Shown here piece after piece: positions 37,822 through 46,864 of a stretch of DNA of 64,000 bases. Every line of letters starts with the position of its first letter. Positions within the stretch are counted from its first letter, which is position 1. The DNA comes from Helicovermis profundi. GTDB taxonomy: Bacteria; Bacillota; Clostridia; Peptostreptococcales; Acidaminobacteraceae. The translations under genes were made by a program, and so were the position numbers. A model generated the notes under the pieces. It was not told the DNA's origin and made no database searches. It saw nothing but the letters and a program-made list of their open reading frames with translations. The stretch spans positions 2,500,001 through 2,564,000 of the forward strand of contig NZ_AP028654.1 in assembly GCF_033097505.1 (NCBI RefSeq), read 5' to 3'.

Positions 37822-38805
37822 TTATTTCATGAATATCGCATCTTTTGGGCATTTTTCTTCGCATTTGCCGCATCCTATGCATTTTTCTGGATCTATTTTA
37901 TGTACTTCTTTTAGTTTTCCTTCTATTGCGTCTACTGGACAAACTTTTGTACATAGTGTACACCCTATACATTTTTCTTCTATTATTTCTGCTGTTTTTC
38001 TTAGGTTAAAATCTGCTGTTATTGATCCTGTTGGACATTTTTCTGCACATATCATACAATTTGTACATTTATCGTAATCTATAACTGCAAGTAAGTTTTC
38101 TACGTGAATTGCATCAAACGGGCATGATCTTTCACATATTCCGCAAGCTATACATGCTACATTACAATTCTTTTTAACATGTGCTCCTCTTTCTTTGTTG
38201 TTACAGTCAACTACTGTTAATTGTTCGTATGGAACATATGCTATTACATCTTTTGGACATACTTCTATACATTTGCCACATGCTGTACACTTATCTGGTT
38301 CAACTTCTGCAAGTCCTTCTTCATTTATGTGAATTGCATCAAATGGGCAAACTGCCACACATGATCCTAGTCCCATACATCCGTATTCACAGCTTTTTGA
38401 TCCACCTAATAACATATTTGCTGCTCTACAATCTTCAAAACCATCATATACATATTTATCAGTGCATGTATCTTTACCGCCTTTACATAGTACTCTTGCT
38501 ACTTGCTTAACTTTACCTTCTGCACTTACTCCCATGATCTTTGCAACTAAAGTTGCACAATCACTTCCTCCTACTGGACATCCATCAACTGGTGCTTCTC
38601 CTTTAACTACTGCATTTGCAAATCCATCACATCCAGGATAACCACATCCACCACAATTCGCTCCAGGAAGTGCATCTCTTATAGCAACAGCCTTTGGATC
38701 AATTTCAACAGCAAATTTTTGAGAAGCATATGCTAAACCTGCTCCAAATACTAACCCCATAGCTCCAAGGCTAACTCCGGATATTAGAATGTTATTAAAA
38801 TCCAT
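37822..38805 (-). CDS. rnfB: Rnf complex subunit RnfB (multi-[4Fe-4S])
   Basis: 327 residues from ATG 38805 (an ATG at 38814 sits within the ribosome site). N-terminal membrane helix, the Fes domain with CGGCGYPGC (residues about 50-60), then a chain of ferredoxin motifs: CMGLGSCVAVCP, CTACGKCIEVCP, CIACGICERSCP, CTNCMICAEKCP, CIGCTLCTKVCP and CIGCGKCEEKCP. That is one Fes-type and up to six ferredoxin-type sites, the extended clostridial form. It is the expected entry for reduced ferredoxin. Last gene of the operon. Confidence 0.95.
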   Translation of the reverse strand: MDFNNILISGVSLGAMGLVFGAGLAYASQKFAVEIDPKAVAIRDALPGANCGGCGYPGCDGFANAVVKGEAPVDGCPVGGSDCATLVAKIMGVSAEGKVKQVARVLCKGGKDTCTDKYVYDGFEDCRAANMLLGGSKSCEYGCMGLGSCVAVCPFDAIHINEEGLAEVEPDKCTACGKCIEVCPKDVIAYVPYEQLTVVDCNNKERGAHVKKNCNVACIACGICERSCPFDAIHVENLLAVIDYDKCTNCMICAEKCPTGSITADFNLRKTAEIIEEKCIGCTLCTKVCPVDAIEGKLKEVHKIDPEKCIGCGKCEEKCPKDAIFMK

Positions 38806-38820
38806 CTCAACCATCCTTTC

Positions 38821-39402
38821 CTATACTAGTCCTGCAAAGCCTAAAAATGCTATCGACATTAGACTCGCTGTAATTAATGCAATCGGAAACCCTTCAAAAG
38901 GTTTTGGAACATCAGCAATTTCTAATTTTTCTCTAATTCCAGCAAATAATACAATTGCTAATGAAAAACCTATTGCAGCACCTATAGAATGAGTTATTGT
39001 TTGTAATAAATTAAATTTATACTGAATATTTAAAAGTGCAAGTCCAAGAACAGCACAGTTTGTAGTTATAAGTGGCAAAAATACTCCAAGTGCCTGATAT
39101 AAAGTAGGACTTGTTTTTTTAAGAACAATCTCAACAAATTGAACTAATGATGCTATTACTAAAATAAAAGCCACAATCTGCAAATACTCTAATCCTAACG
39201 GAATAAGAATATACATTTGTACAAAATAAGTAAAAATACCTGCTAGCGTCATAACGAACGTTACTGCCATACCCATGCCAAAAGCTGTTTCAACTTGCTT
39301 AGAAACACCTAAAAATGGACATATTCCTAAGAATCTTGACATAACAAAGTTATTAACTAATATTGCGCTAACAAGGATAACAAATAAGTTTGCATTTTCC
39401 AT
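38821..39402 (-). CDS. rnfA: Rnf complex subunit RnfA
   Basis: 193 residues, six membrane helices. [19 protein letters not shown] is the family start with its conserved Cys. RnfA and RnfE are homologous inverted membrane subunits that share a membrane iron-sulfur site in known Rnf/Nqr structures. Spaced 10 bp from rnfE. Confidence 0.96.
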   Translation of the reverse strand: MENANLFVILVSAILVNNFVMSRFLGICPFLGVSKQVETAFGMGMAVTFVMTLAGIFTYFVQMYILIPLGLEYLQIVAFILVIASLVQFVEIVLKKTSPTLYQALGVFLPLITTNCAVLGLALLNIQYKFNLLQTITHSIGAAIGFSLAIVLFAGIREKLEIADVPKPFEGFPIALITASLMSIAFLGFAGLV

Positions 39403-39413
39403 TTCTTTTCCCC

Positions 39414-40013
39414 CTAATTAAGCGACTTTTTACTGTCAATAACGTTTTTAATTGCAAGTAATAATCCTAATGCTAAAAATGCTCCTGGCGGTAATATCAT
39501 TATTAGAGCCGGCTTATAAGAAGCCCATAATAAATGAATACCAAAAATACTTCCTGCTCCAAATAATTCTCTTACTGAACCAAGAATAACTAAAGCAAGT
39601 GTAAATCCAAGACCCATTCCTAGTCCATCTATAGCTGAAGAAGACACTTTGTTTTTAAATGCAAATGCTTCTGCACGAGCCAATATGATACAGTTAACAA
39701 CTATTAAAGGAATAAATAAACCTAATTGTTTATATAAGGCAGGTACATATCCTTCCATAATCATTCCAATTATTGTTACAAAACTTGCAATAACTACTGT
39801 AAAAATAGGAATTCTTATTTTTTCTGGAACTATTTTTCTAAGCATTGAAATAACTACATTTGAACCCATAAGTACCGCTGTTGTAGCAAGTCCCATTCCT
39901 AGTCCATTTTCAGCTGAAGTAGTTACAGCAAGAGTAGGACACATTCCAAGAAGTTGAACAAAAATTGGGTTTTCTTTTACTATTCCATTTAATAAAATTT
40001 TATATTTTTTCAA
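39414..40013 (-). CDS. rnfE: Rnf complex subunit RnfE
   Basis: 199 residues from a TTG start behind GGGGGG. Six membrane helices; [23 protein letters not shown] is the family signature with the conserved Cys. Partner of RnfA in the membrane core. Confidence 0.95.
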   Translation of the reverse strand: MKKYKILLNGIVKENPIFVQLLGMCPTLAVTTSAENGLGMGLATTAVLMGSNVVISMLRKIVPEKIRIPIFTVVIASFVTIIGMIMEGYVPALYKQLGLFIPLIVVNCIILARAEAFAFKNKVSSSAIDGLGMGLGFTLALVILGSVRELFGAGSIFGIHLLWASYKPALIMILPPGAFLALGLLLAIKNVIDSKKSLN

Positions 40014-40024
40014 TTTATTCCCCC

Positions 40025-40597
40025 CTACTCTTTTAAAAATTTAACTGCTTCTATAGAGAAATTTACACCTCTTGTAACAGCTTTAGAAGTTATTGTTGCA
40101 CCTGAAATTGCTTGAATTTGATTGCCTTCTGCATTTGTTTTAGAAACAGAAACATCATTATTTGCATCTTTACCATTATATTGCGTATAAAAACTTGGAA
40201 GAGTAGCATTTGCACCAAGTCCAGGAGTTTCTTGATGACTCCCAACTCTAACTCCAGAAAGTTTACCATCAAGAGAAATTCCTGTGATTACTTCAACTGG
40301 ACCACCAAATCCTACAGGCATTGTTTTTACTACATATCCAACAACATTATCATTTTTATAACCAATATATATTTCTTTCACTTTATCATTTTTAGATATA
40401 ATACTAGTCATTTTCTCTTGACTTAATTTTTCAAATTTATCAGCAGCACTTAACACTTCTACTCTTTTCTTTTGACTTTCAAGTTCTCTTTGATTAGCTA
40501 TTTGGTTTTTTGTAACTTCATTTGTAAATCCTAACAAAGTAGCAGAAATGCCACTAATTATCAAAAGAATTAAACCTAATTTCATTATTTCCTTCAT
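40025..40597 (-). CDS. rnfG: Rnf complex subunit RnfG (covalent FMN)
   Basis: 190 residues with a membrane anchor (about 5-24) and an extracytoplasmic FMN-binding domain. The SGAT motif in QAISGATITSKAVTRGV provides the Thr for covalent FMN. It overlaps rnfD by 4 bp. Confidence 0.95.
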   Translation of the reverse strand: MKEIMKLGLILLIISGISATLLGFTNEVTKNQIANQRELESQKKRVEVLSAADKFEKLSQEKMTSIISKNDKVKEIYIGYKNDNVVGYVVKTMPVGFGGPVEVITGISLDGKLSGVRVGSHQETPGLGANATLPSFYTQYNGKDANNDVSVSKTNAEGNQIQAISGATITSKAVTRGVNFSIEAVKFLKE

Positions 40598-41538
40598 TTT
40601 TTAGCACCTCCAAAAACTCTTGAACTCGAATATTTTTCAATAAGAGGTGATGCTACATTCATTAATATAATTGAGTATGATACTCCTTCAGGATAACCCC
40701 CGTAAAATCTAATTACAGTAGCTATAACACCACAACCAATACCAAAAATAATTTGACCCTTAGGATTACTTGGTGATGAAGAATAATCAGTAGCCATAAA
40801 AAATGCTCCAAGCATTAAACCACCAATAAACAAATTATATGTACTCATATAAAGATCAAAACCAGTAAAAAAGAAGGCTAAAATAAAAACTGTTCCAATG
40901 TAAGCTGCTGGTATTCTTATACTAATTACACCCCTATAGATAAGATAGGCTGCACCTATAAGAATAGCAACTACTGAAGTTTCACCAATACATCCACCGA
41001 CATTACCTATTATTACATCTGTCATTGAAGGAAGTGCTACTGATAGTTTTTCTCCAATGATTCCAAGTGGTGTTGGACCTGCAACCGAGTCAGCAAGCCT
41101 TGTCGATACCCAATTTGTCATTTCAACAGGCCAAGAAGCCATAAGCATTGCACGAGCAGCAAGTGCTGGATTCATAAAATTATGACCAAGTCCTCCAAAG
41201 GCTTGTTTAACAATTGCAATCGCAAATGCACTTCCTACTACAACTAACCACCAAGGAGCAGTTGAAGGTATATTAAAAGCAAGTAACATACCAGTGACTA
41301 CAGCACTCCAATCTTTTATAGTTGCTTTTTGTTTTCTTAAATATTTTTGAACAATAAATTCTGTTGCTACTGCCGATCCTACTGAAAGTAGTATTAACAC
41401 TAGTGCAGGAAGTCCAAAGTAATACACTCCAGCAAAAGTAGCAGGCAGTAAAGCTATTACAACATCTCTCATGATATTACTAACAGTTTGTTTTGAACGA
41501 ATATGCGGAGATGAAGAAACTCTAAATAATGATTCCAT
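40594..41538 (-). CDS. rnfD: Rnf complex subunit RnfD
   Basis: 314 residues, about nine membrane helices. The FMN attachment Thr lies in the VAGPTPLG segment (D-S-V-A-G-P-T-P). RnfD is thought to take part in the ion-translocating membrane core. Second gene of the operon. Confidence 0.95.
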   Translation of the reverse strand: MESLFRVSSSPHIRSKQTVSNIMRDVVIALLPATFAGVYYFGLPALVLILLSVGSAVATEFIVQKYLRKQKATIKDWSAVVTGMLLAFNIPSTAPWWLVVVGSAFAIAIVKQAFGGLGHNFMNPALAARAMLMASWPVEMTNWVSTRLADSVAGPTPLGIIGEKLSVALPSMTDVIIGNVGGCIGETSVVAILIGAAYLIYRGVISIRIPAAYIGTVFILAFFFTGFDLYMSTYNLFIGGLMLGAFFMATDYSSSPSNPKGQIIFGIGCGVIATVIRFYGGYPEGVSYSIILMNVASPLIEKYSSSRVFGGAKK

Positions 41539-41550
41539 CTATTTGCCCCC

Positions 41551-42873
41551 CTATTTTGACTTTCTTCTTTTTGCTATTATCTCTTTTTTTGCAACTCTAA
41601 TAGAATGTAATAGTGGTCGTTTTGAAGGACACACAAATGAGCAAGATCCACACTCTATACAGTCAAGAGCATTATATTTTTCGGCTTTTTCAAAATCGTT
41701 TTTTAATGCATATGCACTAATATATAACGGTTCTAAAAATGATGGGCAAATACTTACACATTTACCGCATTTAAGACAGTTTTCAGCTTCCGGAATTTTT
41801 GCTTCATCTTCATTAAATATTAGAATTCCTGAAGTTGTTTTTGTTGATGGAATATTATCAGTATTACTTGCGAGTCCCATCATTGGCCCGCCCATAATTA
41901 ATTTACCAACTTTACCTTTATAACCACCACATTGATCAATTATTTCTTTAATATTTGTACCTACTTTAATAAGCATATTTTTAGGTTCTACTACAGAACT
42001 TCCAGTAATAGTACATATCCTCTCAACTAAAGGCATTCCAGTTTTTATAGCGTTTGCAATCGCAGCAGATGTCGCGACATTACTTACAACAGCTCCAGCG
42101 TCCATAGGAAGTCCGGCTGATGGAACTTCTCGTTTTGTACACGCATATATAAGTTGTTTTTCAGCTCCTTGTGGATATTTTGTATAAAGCTCAACAACTT
42201 CAATTTCGGGATATTCTTTAGCTGCTTCAGATATACTCTTAAAAGCATCGGGTTTATTATTTTCAATACCAATATACCCTTTTTGAACATTTAAAACTTT
42301 AATCAAAGCTCTAAGACCATATACAACTTCTGCTGGTGTTTCAAGCATTAATCTATGATCCGCAGTTAGATAAGGTTCACATTCTGCACCGTTTAAAATT
42401 ACAACATCAATCTTCTTTTCAGGAGGAGGAGAAAGCTTAACATGAGTAGGAAATCCAGCTCCACCCATTCCAACAATTCCTGCATTCTTGATTATTTCTA
42501 AAATTTCTTTAGAAGATAATCCACTAATATCTCCATTTGAAACAACTGTTTCATGAATCAAATTCTCGCCATCTGATTCAATTACTACACACATTGCTTT
42601 TCCACCAAGTACGTTTTTGTTTGTAACTTCTTTAACTGTTCCAGACACACTTGAATGCACAGGAGAAGAAACAAATGAAGTAGCTTCACCAACCATTTGA
42701 CCCACTTTTACATAATCACCTTTTTTTACAATCGGATTACACGGTGCTCCTATATGCTGACGCATAGAAATCGTTACAACCTTTGGATCAACTGCCTTAA
42801 CTACTGCTTTCTTTTCAGTGTACTTCTTTTCGTGAGGAGGATGAATTCCACCTTTAAACGAGAGAAGACTCAT
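41551..42873 (-). CDS. rnfC: Rnf complex subunit RnfC (NADH-binding)
   Basis: 440 residues from ATG 42873 (AAAGGGGTG, 6-nt spacer). FGGIHPP-type start, then the NuoF-like NADH/FMN region GMGGAGFPTHVKLSPP and LNGAECEPYLTADHRLML, and two [4Fe-4S] motifs (CLKCGKCVSICP, CIECGSCSFVCP). Rnf oxidises ferredoxin, reduces NAD+ and pumps Na+ or H+. First gene of rnfCDGEAB. Confidence 0.96.
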   Translation of the reverse strand: MSLLSFKGGIHPPHEKKYTEKKAVVKAVDPKVVTISMRQHIGAPCNPIVKKGDYVKVGQMVGEATSFVSSPVHSSVSGTVKEVTNKNVLGGKAMCVVIESDGENLIHETVVSNGDISGLSSKEILEIIKNAGIVGMGGAGFPTHVKLSPPPEKKIDVVILNGAECEPYLTADHRLMLETPAEVVYGLRALIKVLNVQKGYIGIENNKPDAFKSISEAAKEYPEIEVVELYTKYPQGAEKQLIYACTKREVPSAGLPMDAGAVVSNVATSAAIANAIKTGMPLVERICTITGSSVVEPKNMLIKVGTNIKEIIDQCGGYKGKVGKLIMGGPMMGLASNTDNIPSTKTTSGILIFNEDEAKIPEAENCLKCGKCVSICPSFLEPLYISAYALKNDFEKAEKYNALDCIECGSCSFVCPSKRPLLHSIRVAKKEIIAKRRKSK

Positions 42874-43070
42874 ATATTTCACCCCTTTAAAATATATATT
42901 TTTTATACAATTAATAAATAAAACAATACCTGTAAATCATTACATGGATACTACTATAAAAAACGAATAAATATTCATTTTATGTTTTTTATGTATAAAT
43001 ATGAAAAATAGTAATTATAAATAATTTTTCAAGTATCTTAGTTAAATTCATGTCAGGCACGCACAAATTA

Positions 43071-43099
43071 ATTATATCAAACTAATAATGCACCGTCAA
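43071..43099 (-). promoter_or_regulatory. Strong promoter for the rnf operon
   Basis: On the minus strand TTGACG (43099-43094), a 17-bp spacer and TATAAT (43076-43071). It implies a leader of about 185 nt before rnfC, within which I see no known riboswitch. Confidence 0.8.
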
Positions 43100-43159
43100 A
43101 GGAATGCAAAGCTAATAAATGCCTAGTAGTAGTCACTTAGGCTTTAATATTAAAAATAG

Positions 43160-43201
43160 AAATACTCTATAAGAAGTATTAATATTCCTTATAGAGTATT
43201 T
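43160..43201 (-). terminator. Terminator of the 13-gene Mrp/Nuo operon
   Basis: AAATACTCTATAAG (43160-43173) and CTTATAGAGTATTT (43188-43201) form a perfect 14-bp stem about 33 bp past the last stop codon. It separates this operon from the rnf promoter. Confidence 0.8.
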
Positions 43202-43233
43202 TTAATTAATAATATTAAATTTTTTGTTATTTT

Positions 43234-43722
43234 TTAGCCAAGAACTTTTTTCTTTTTACCAGTTACGTATCCAACATTATCTTCATACTTATTTGTAGGC
43301 ATAAACATAAATTCATCAGCTACATATTTAACTTCTTGACCATTTCTAAGTGACATTGGAGCAGCTGTTTTATAATCGTATTCTCTTGTCATTTTTAGCG
43401 ACACTGTTGGACAAACATCCACACAAAACGCACAGAAACAACATCTTCCATAATCAATTACTGGTCTTTTTTCTTTTCTTACATCCTCTTTACCTTCAGG
43501 TAAAGTCATAACTATTGCATTTACTGGACAAATTCTTTCACAGCTACCGCAACCAATACACTTTGATAAATCGTTTGTATGAACGCCTCTAAACCTTTCA
43601 GACACTCCCTTTTCATCAAAAACATCCAACTCTTCTTTTGGATAACGAACAGTTACAGGCTTTTTAAAAAGATTTTTAAAAGCGGAAAGCGGAGAACTAA
43701 TACTCTTTTCACCTAATGCCAT
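43234..43722 (-). CDS. NuoI/MbxN-like ferredoxin subunit, 2x[4Fe-4S]
   Basis: 162 residues with two clusters: CIGCGSCERICPVNAI and CCFCAFCVDVCPTVSL. This is the peripheral-arm subunit that passes electrons to the NuoB-like subunit. The C-terminal 40 residues are an extra basic tail (ending GKKKKVLG). Last gene of the operon, 15 bp after the NuoD-like gene. Counterpart of archaeal MbxN/MbhN. Confidence 0.92.
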   Translation of the reverse strand: MALGEKSISSPLSAFKNLFKKPVTVRYPKEELDVFDEKGVSERFRGVHTNDLSKCIGCGSCERICPVNAIVMTLPEGKEDVRKEKRPVIDYGRCCFCAFCVDVCPTVSLKMTREYDYKTAAPMSLRNGQEVKYVADEFMFMPTNKYEDNVGYVTGKKKKVLG

Positions 43723-43737
43723 AATAATCCCTCCTAT

Positions 43738-44883
43738 TTACTTATCGAAGTCTGGTGGACAAATTCCAAGCGTACCCATCCAAACTGCTACATCATCTAT
43801 TTTCATTTTTGGTAAATGTTTTTGAGCCCATAAGAAACCTGCTGGAAGTGATGGTCCTCTTACTGATACCCTATATGGTTTTAATCCACCATCAGAAACA
43901 ATATAATAACCAAATTCACCTTTAGAAGATTCTACTTTTGCATAAGCCTCACCTGGAGTAACTTTCAACATTCCTAAATTTCCTAAAGATGCATGTACTT
44001 CACCTTCAGGAATTTGTTTAATACACTGTCTAATTATATCTAAGGTTTGTTTATATTCTTTTCTAATTTGAACCGCTCTAGCAAATGCATCTCCACCTGT
44101 TTGAGTAATAACATCAAAATCAAGGTATGGATAAGCTGCGTATGGTGCATCTTTTCTAATATCAATGACATTTCCTGAAGCTCTAAGATTTGGACCAGAA
44201 AGCCCAGTTTTTCTTGCATCTTCTTTTGAAACAAATCCAAGACCTTTAAGTCTTTTGTGAATAATCGGGTTCTCAAATAATACTCTATCATACTCTGGAA
44301 TTCTTGATTCAAGATAATCTAAAGTTTCATTTAATTTTTTAAAGAATCCTCTCGGTGCGTCGCGTCTTACACCACCAGGAATATTATAAATATGATATAC
44401 TCTTCCTCCAGTCAACCATTCAAACATATCTAAAACCCTGTCTCTATCCGCCATACTCCAGTACATTGGAGTATATAAACCAAGTGAAGCTCCAGCTCCA
44501 CCAATAGATATAAGGTGAGAAGTTAATCTGCTCATTTCAAGAGTAATTGTTCTAAGATATTTTGCTCTCTCAGGTATTTCTACATTCATAATTTTTTCTA
44601 CTGCCATACAATAGGCAACTTCATTTGGATCTGGATCCATAACACATATTCTTGGTACAAGTGTTAAGTTCTGCACCCATCCTCTTTGCTCCATTAACTT
44701 TTCAAAGCCTCTATGAAGCTGACCTGCATTGGGTTTAACACTATTAATTTCTGTACCTACCATATCAAGAACATATCCGAAGTTTCCATGCATACCAGGA
44801 TGATTAGGTCCAAAAAACAAATCATATGTTGTATCTTTATCATCTTTTGTCATTTTAGTTAAACTATAAGAATTAAAATTCAT
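43738..44883 (-). CDS. NuoD/hydrogenase-large-subunit homologue with CxxD sites (MbxL-like)
   Basis: 381 residues. GPNHPGMHGNFG at the start, RGFEKL, LTSHL and GGVRRDAPRG follow the NuoD/group 4 hydrogenase pattern. The N-terminal site reads C80-V-M-D83 (PRICVMDPDPNEVAYC) and the C-terminal one C375-P-P-D378, where [NiFe] hydrogenases have CxxC at both. Only two of four Ni-Fe ligands remain, so hydrogen chemistry is unlikely. Unlike NuoD of quinone-linked complex I, part of the cysteine set is kept, the state I recall for archaeal Mbx/Mbs. The true electron acceptor is unknown. Confidence 0.9.
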   Translation of the reverse strand: MNFNSYSLTKMTKDDKDTTYDLFFGPNHPGMHGNFGYVLDMVGTEINSVKPNAGQLHRGFEKLMEQRGWVQNLTLVPRICVMDPDPNEVAYCMAVEKIMNVEIPERAKYLRTITLEMSRLTSHLISIGGAGASLGLYTPMYWSMADRDRVLDMFEWLTGGRVYHIYNIPGGVRRDAPRGFFKKLNETLDYLESRIPEYDRVLFENPIIHKRLKGLGFVSKEDARKTGLSGPNLRASGNVIDIRKDAPYAAYPYLDFDVITQTGGDAFARAVQIRKEYKQTLDIIRQCIKQIPEGEVHASLGNLGMLKVTPGEAYAKVESSKGEFGYYIVSDGGLKPYRVSVRGPSLPAGFLWAQKHLPKMKIDDVAVWMGTLGICPPDFDK

Positions 44884-45362
44884 TATTTATTACCTCCATT
44901 CCTCTTAGAACCAAAAAGTTCTTCAGAAAATTGTTCAGTATTAAAGTCTTTTCTTAGCGGAGGAAGATCATTCCAGTTTTCTAAAAACAAGTGTGATAAG
45001 TCTTTATTACCTTCAAAATAAATTCCGTAAAACTCGTGAACTTCTTGTTCATAAAACTGAGCTTGTTCCCATAAATCAACAATACTTTGAATTACAGGTT
45101 CTTCCCTTGGAATTCTAACTTTAAAAATTATATGAATTTTTTCACTATATGAGTATATTTGGTATACCACTTCAAATTCATTTTCATTTATATAATCTAC
45201 TCCATTGATATTTGCTAAATGTTCGTATCCAATAGATTGAAGAAAATGTAGATCATTTACAAAACTATCTTTTGAAACTGAAACTTTAATTTGACCTTCA
45301 CATATTTTTTCTGCATTAAGACCTCTTGAGTGAAGAGTTTTTATTAAATTTGTAATTTTCAT
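44883..45362 (-). CDS. NuoC/MbxK-like subunit
   Basis: 159 residues. EQEVHEFYGIYFEGNKDLSHLF and the LPPLRKDF end are NuoC family hallmarks. A structural peripheral-arm subunit that binds the NuoD-like subunit. Start and stop codons overlap the neighbouring genes by one base each (shared A), so translation is coupled. Confidence 0.92.
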   Translation of the reverse strand: MKITNLIKTLHSRGLNAEKICEGQIKVSVSKDSFVNDLHFLQSIGYEHLANINGVDYINENEFEVVYQIYSYSEKIHIIFKVRIPREEPVIQSIVDLWEQAQFYEQEVHEFYGIYFEGNKDLSHLFLENWNDLPPLRKDFNTEQFSEELFGSKRNGGNK

Positions 45363-45973
45363 TATTGCTCTCCTCCATTTTCATCATGAATATATCTTAA
45401 CGCCGAACTTTCAAGTACAGGCTTAGTTCTTTTAAATAATCTATCTTGATTTTCTTTATAATAAGAGTAGTTTTCTTTATACTTTTGAAAAGCTTTCGCT
45501 TCTCCTCTTTGTATCATATCCATTAATTCAATCATACTATCAAGTATAGCCTCAGGACGCGGCATACAACCTGCAATAGTAATATCAATTGGAATATATT
45601 CACCAACGTTATTTACCGTATTGTATGAATCCCAATACATTCCACCATTAACAGTACATGAACCAAATGCAAGTACCCATTTTGGTTCTGGCATTTGTTC
45701 ATAAGTTCTAATAACTCTCTTCATTGTATTTGTTGAAACATATCCAGTAAGAAGCAATATATCAGCTTGTCTTGGAGTAGCCATTGGGCCAACTCCAAAT
45801 CTTTCAATATCCCATCTTGAAGTAAGAATAGGTGGAAGTTCCATTGCACCGCAACCAGTACAATAATGAAGCATCCAAAGCGAACGCTTTCTAAAATAAT
45901 TTATTACTTTATCCCAAAGTTTTTGGTCTTCTTGTTTCTTTTGCTCTTCTTTTGCATAATCTAAAATCTGCAT
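45362..45973 (-). CDS. NuoB/MbxJ-like [4Fe-4S] subunit
   Basis: 203 residues. Ligands of the N2-type proximal cluster are C38-T-G-C41 with the following E, C106 (FGSC) and C136 (AGCMPRP). The CxxC spacing is of the hydrogenase/Mbx type, not the CC pair of quinone-reducing NuoB. The C-terminal extension of about 40 residues is lysine- and tyrosine-rich. Start has GGAGG 6 nt upstream. Confidence 0.93.
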   Translation of the reverse strand: MQILDYAKEEQKKQEDQKLWDKVINYFRKRSLWMLHYCTGCGAMELPPILTSRWDIERFGVGPMATPRQADILLLTGYVSTNTMKRVIRTYEQMPEPKWVLAFGSCTVNGGMYWDSYNTVNNVGEYIPIDITIAGCMPRPEAILDSMIELMDMIQRGEAKAFQKYKENYSYYKENQDRLFKRTKPVLESSALRYIHDENGGEQ

Positions 45974-45982
45974 AAATCCTCC

Positions 45983-46864
45983 TTAAAACGCCAATAGTAA
46001 AAGCTGAACTACAGCAAGACCCATTGGGAAAATCCAAAGGAATTTAACCGCTTGTTCAATTTTATATCTAGGAAATATATTATCAAATATAACTGCAACT
46101 AAATAAACTCCAAGTTGCTTTAATACGAAATCAATTGGATTTGCTCCTCCACCAAAGAAGAAGTTAACAATTAACCCAGTTTCAACAAAAATCGAAACTG
46201 CATGAGTTAAAAATCCAAGACCTAAATATTTACCAGAAAGTTCTACCATTGGACCAGATGCTATCTCAGCAGGTGCTATCATAGCATCAAATGGTTTTTC
46301 TCCCATCATAGCTTGAAGCGTTATTTCAGCTGCAATATAGCCAAGAGGCATATGCCAAATGTTCCAATTCCATATCGAACCAGCCTGAGAAGCTGCAATT
46401 ACAGCAACTGATGAAGAATTATTAAATATAATCAAACCAAGAATAACTGTAAAAAAAGGAACTTCATATCCAAGCATCATTGTAAGTGCACGTGATACTC
46501 CAATAGCGGCATTTGGATTTCCACTAGCAGCAACTGCCATTGCCATTCCAAGATAACCAATTGCCATCAAATACATAATTACTACTATATTTGTGTTTGA
46601 TATAAAAGCTGTGTGACCTGAGATTGGAACATATAACATTGTTCCAATTAGACCTGCAAGCGACATTATCATACCTAAGTCCATAACAAAATTATGTGTT
46701 ATAGATTTTCTACTTAATAATTTAATTACATCCATAATTGATTGATAAAAAGGTGGTCCATATCTTAAATGTACTCTGGCAGTAACTTTTCTTCCTATAC
46801 CCATAAACGTTAGCCCTACTAGAATAGAACCAAAAGCGTATAATAATATATTCAAAATAACCAT
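45983..46864 (-). CDS. NuoH/MbxM-like membrane subunit
   Basis: 293 residues from ATG 46864, which overlaps the preceding stop as TAATG; the GTG at 46876 lies in the ribosome site. Eight membrane helices; ARVHLRYGPPFYQSIMDVIKL and FDAMIAPAEIASGP are complex I subunit 1 signatures. It joins the redox arm to the antiporter arm. Confidence 0.93.
   Translation of the reverse strand: MVILNILLYAFGSILVGLTFMGIGRKVTARVHLRYGPPFYQSIMDVIKLLSRKSITHNFVMDLGMIMSLAGLIGTMLYVPISGHTAFISNTNIVVIMYLMAIGYLGMAMAVAASGNPNAAIGVSRALTMMLGYEVPFFTVILGLIIFNNSSSVAVIAASQAGSIWNWNIWHMPLGYIAAEITLQAMMGEKPFDAMIAPAEIASGPMVELSGKYLGLGFLTHAVSIFVETGLIVNFFFGGGANPIDFVLKQLGVYLVAVIFDNIFPRYKIEQAVKFLWIFPMGLAVVQLLLLAF

Noticed and set aside
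38181-38510. Plus-strand frame rich in Leu/Tyr/His within rnfB
   Set aside because: Antisense shadow of the Cys-rich rnfB codons, which gives the biased composition.
42883-43063. Riboswitch in the rnf leader
   Set aside because: The ~185-nt leader is AT-rich with no recognised aptamer core or terminator.
43738-44883. Calling the 13-gene operon an H2-evolving hydrogenase
   Set aside because: Two of the four Ni-Fe cysteine ligands are Asp, and no maturation genes (hyp) are in sight.
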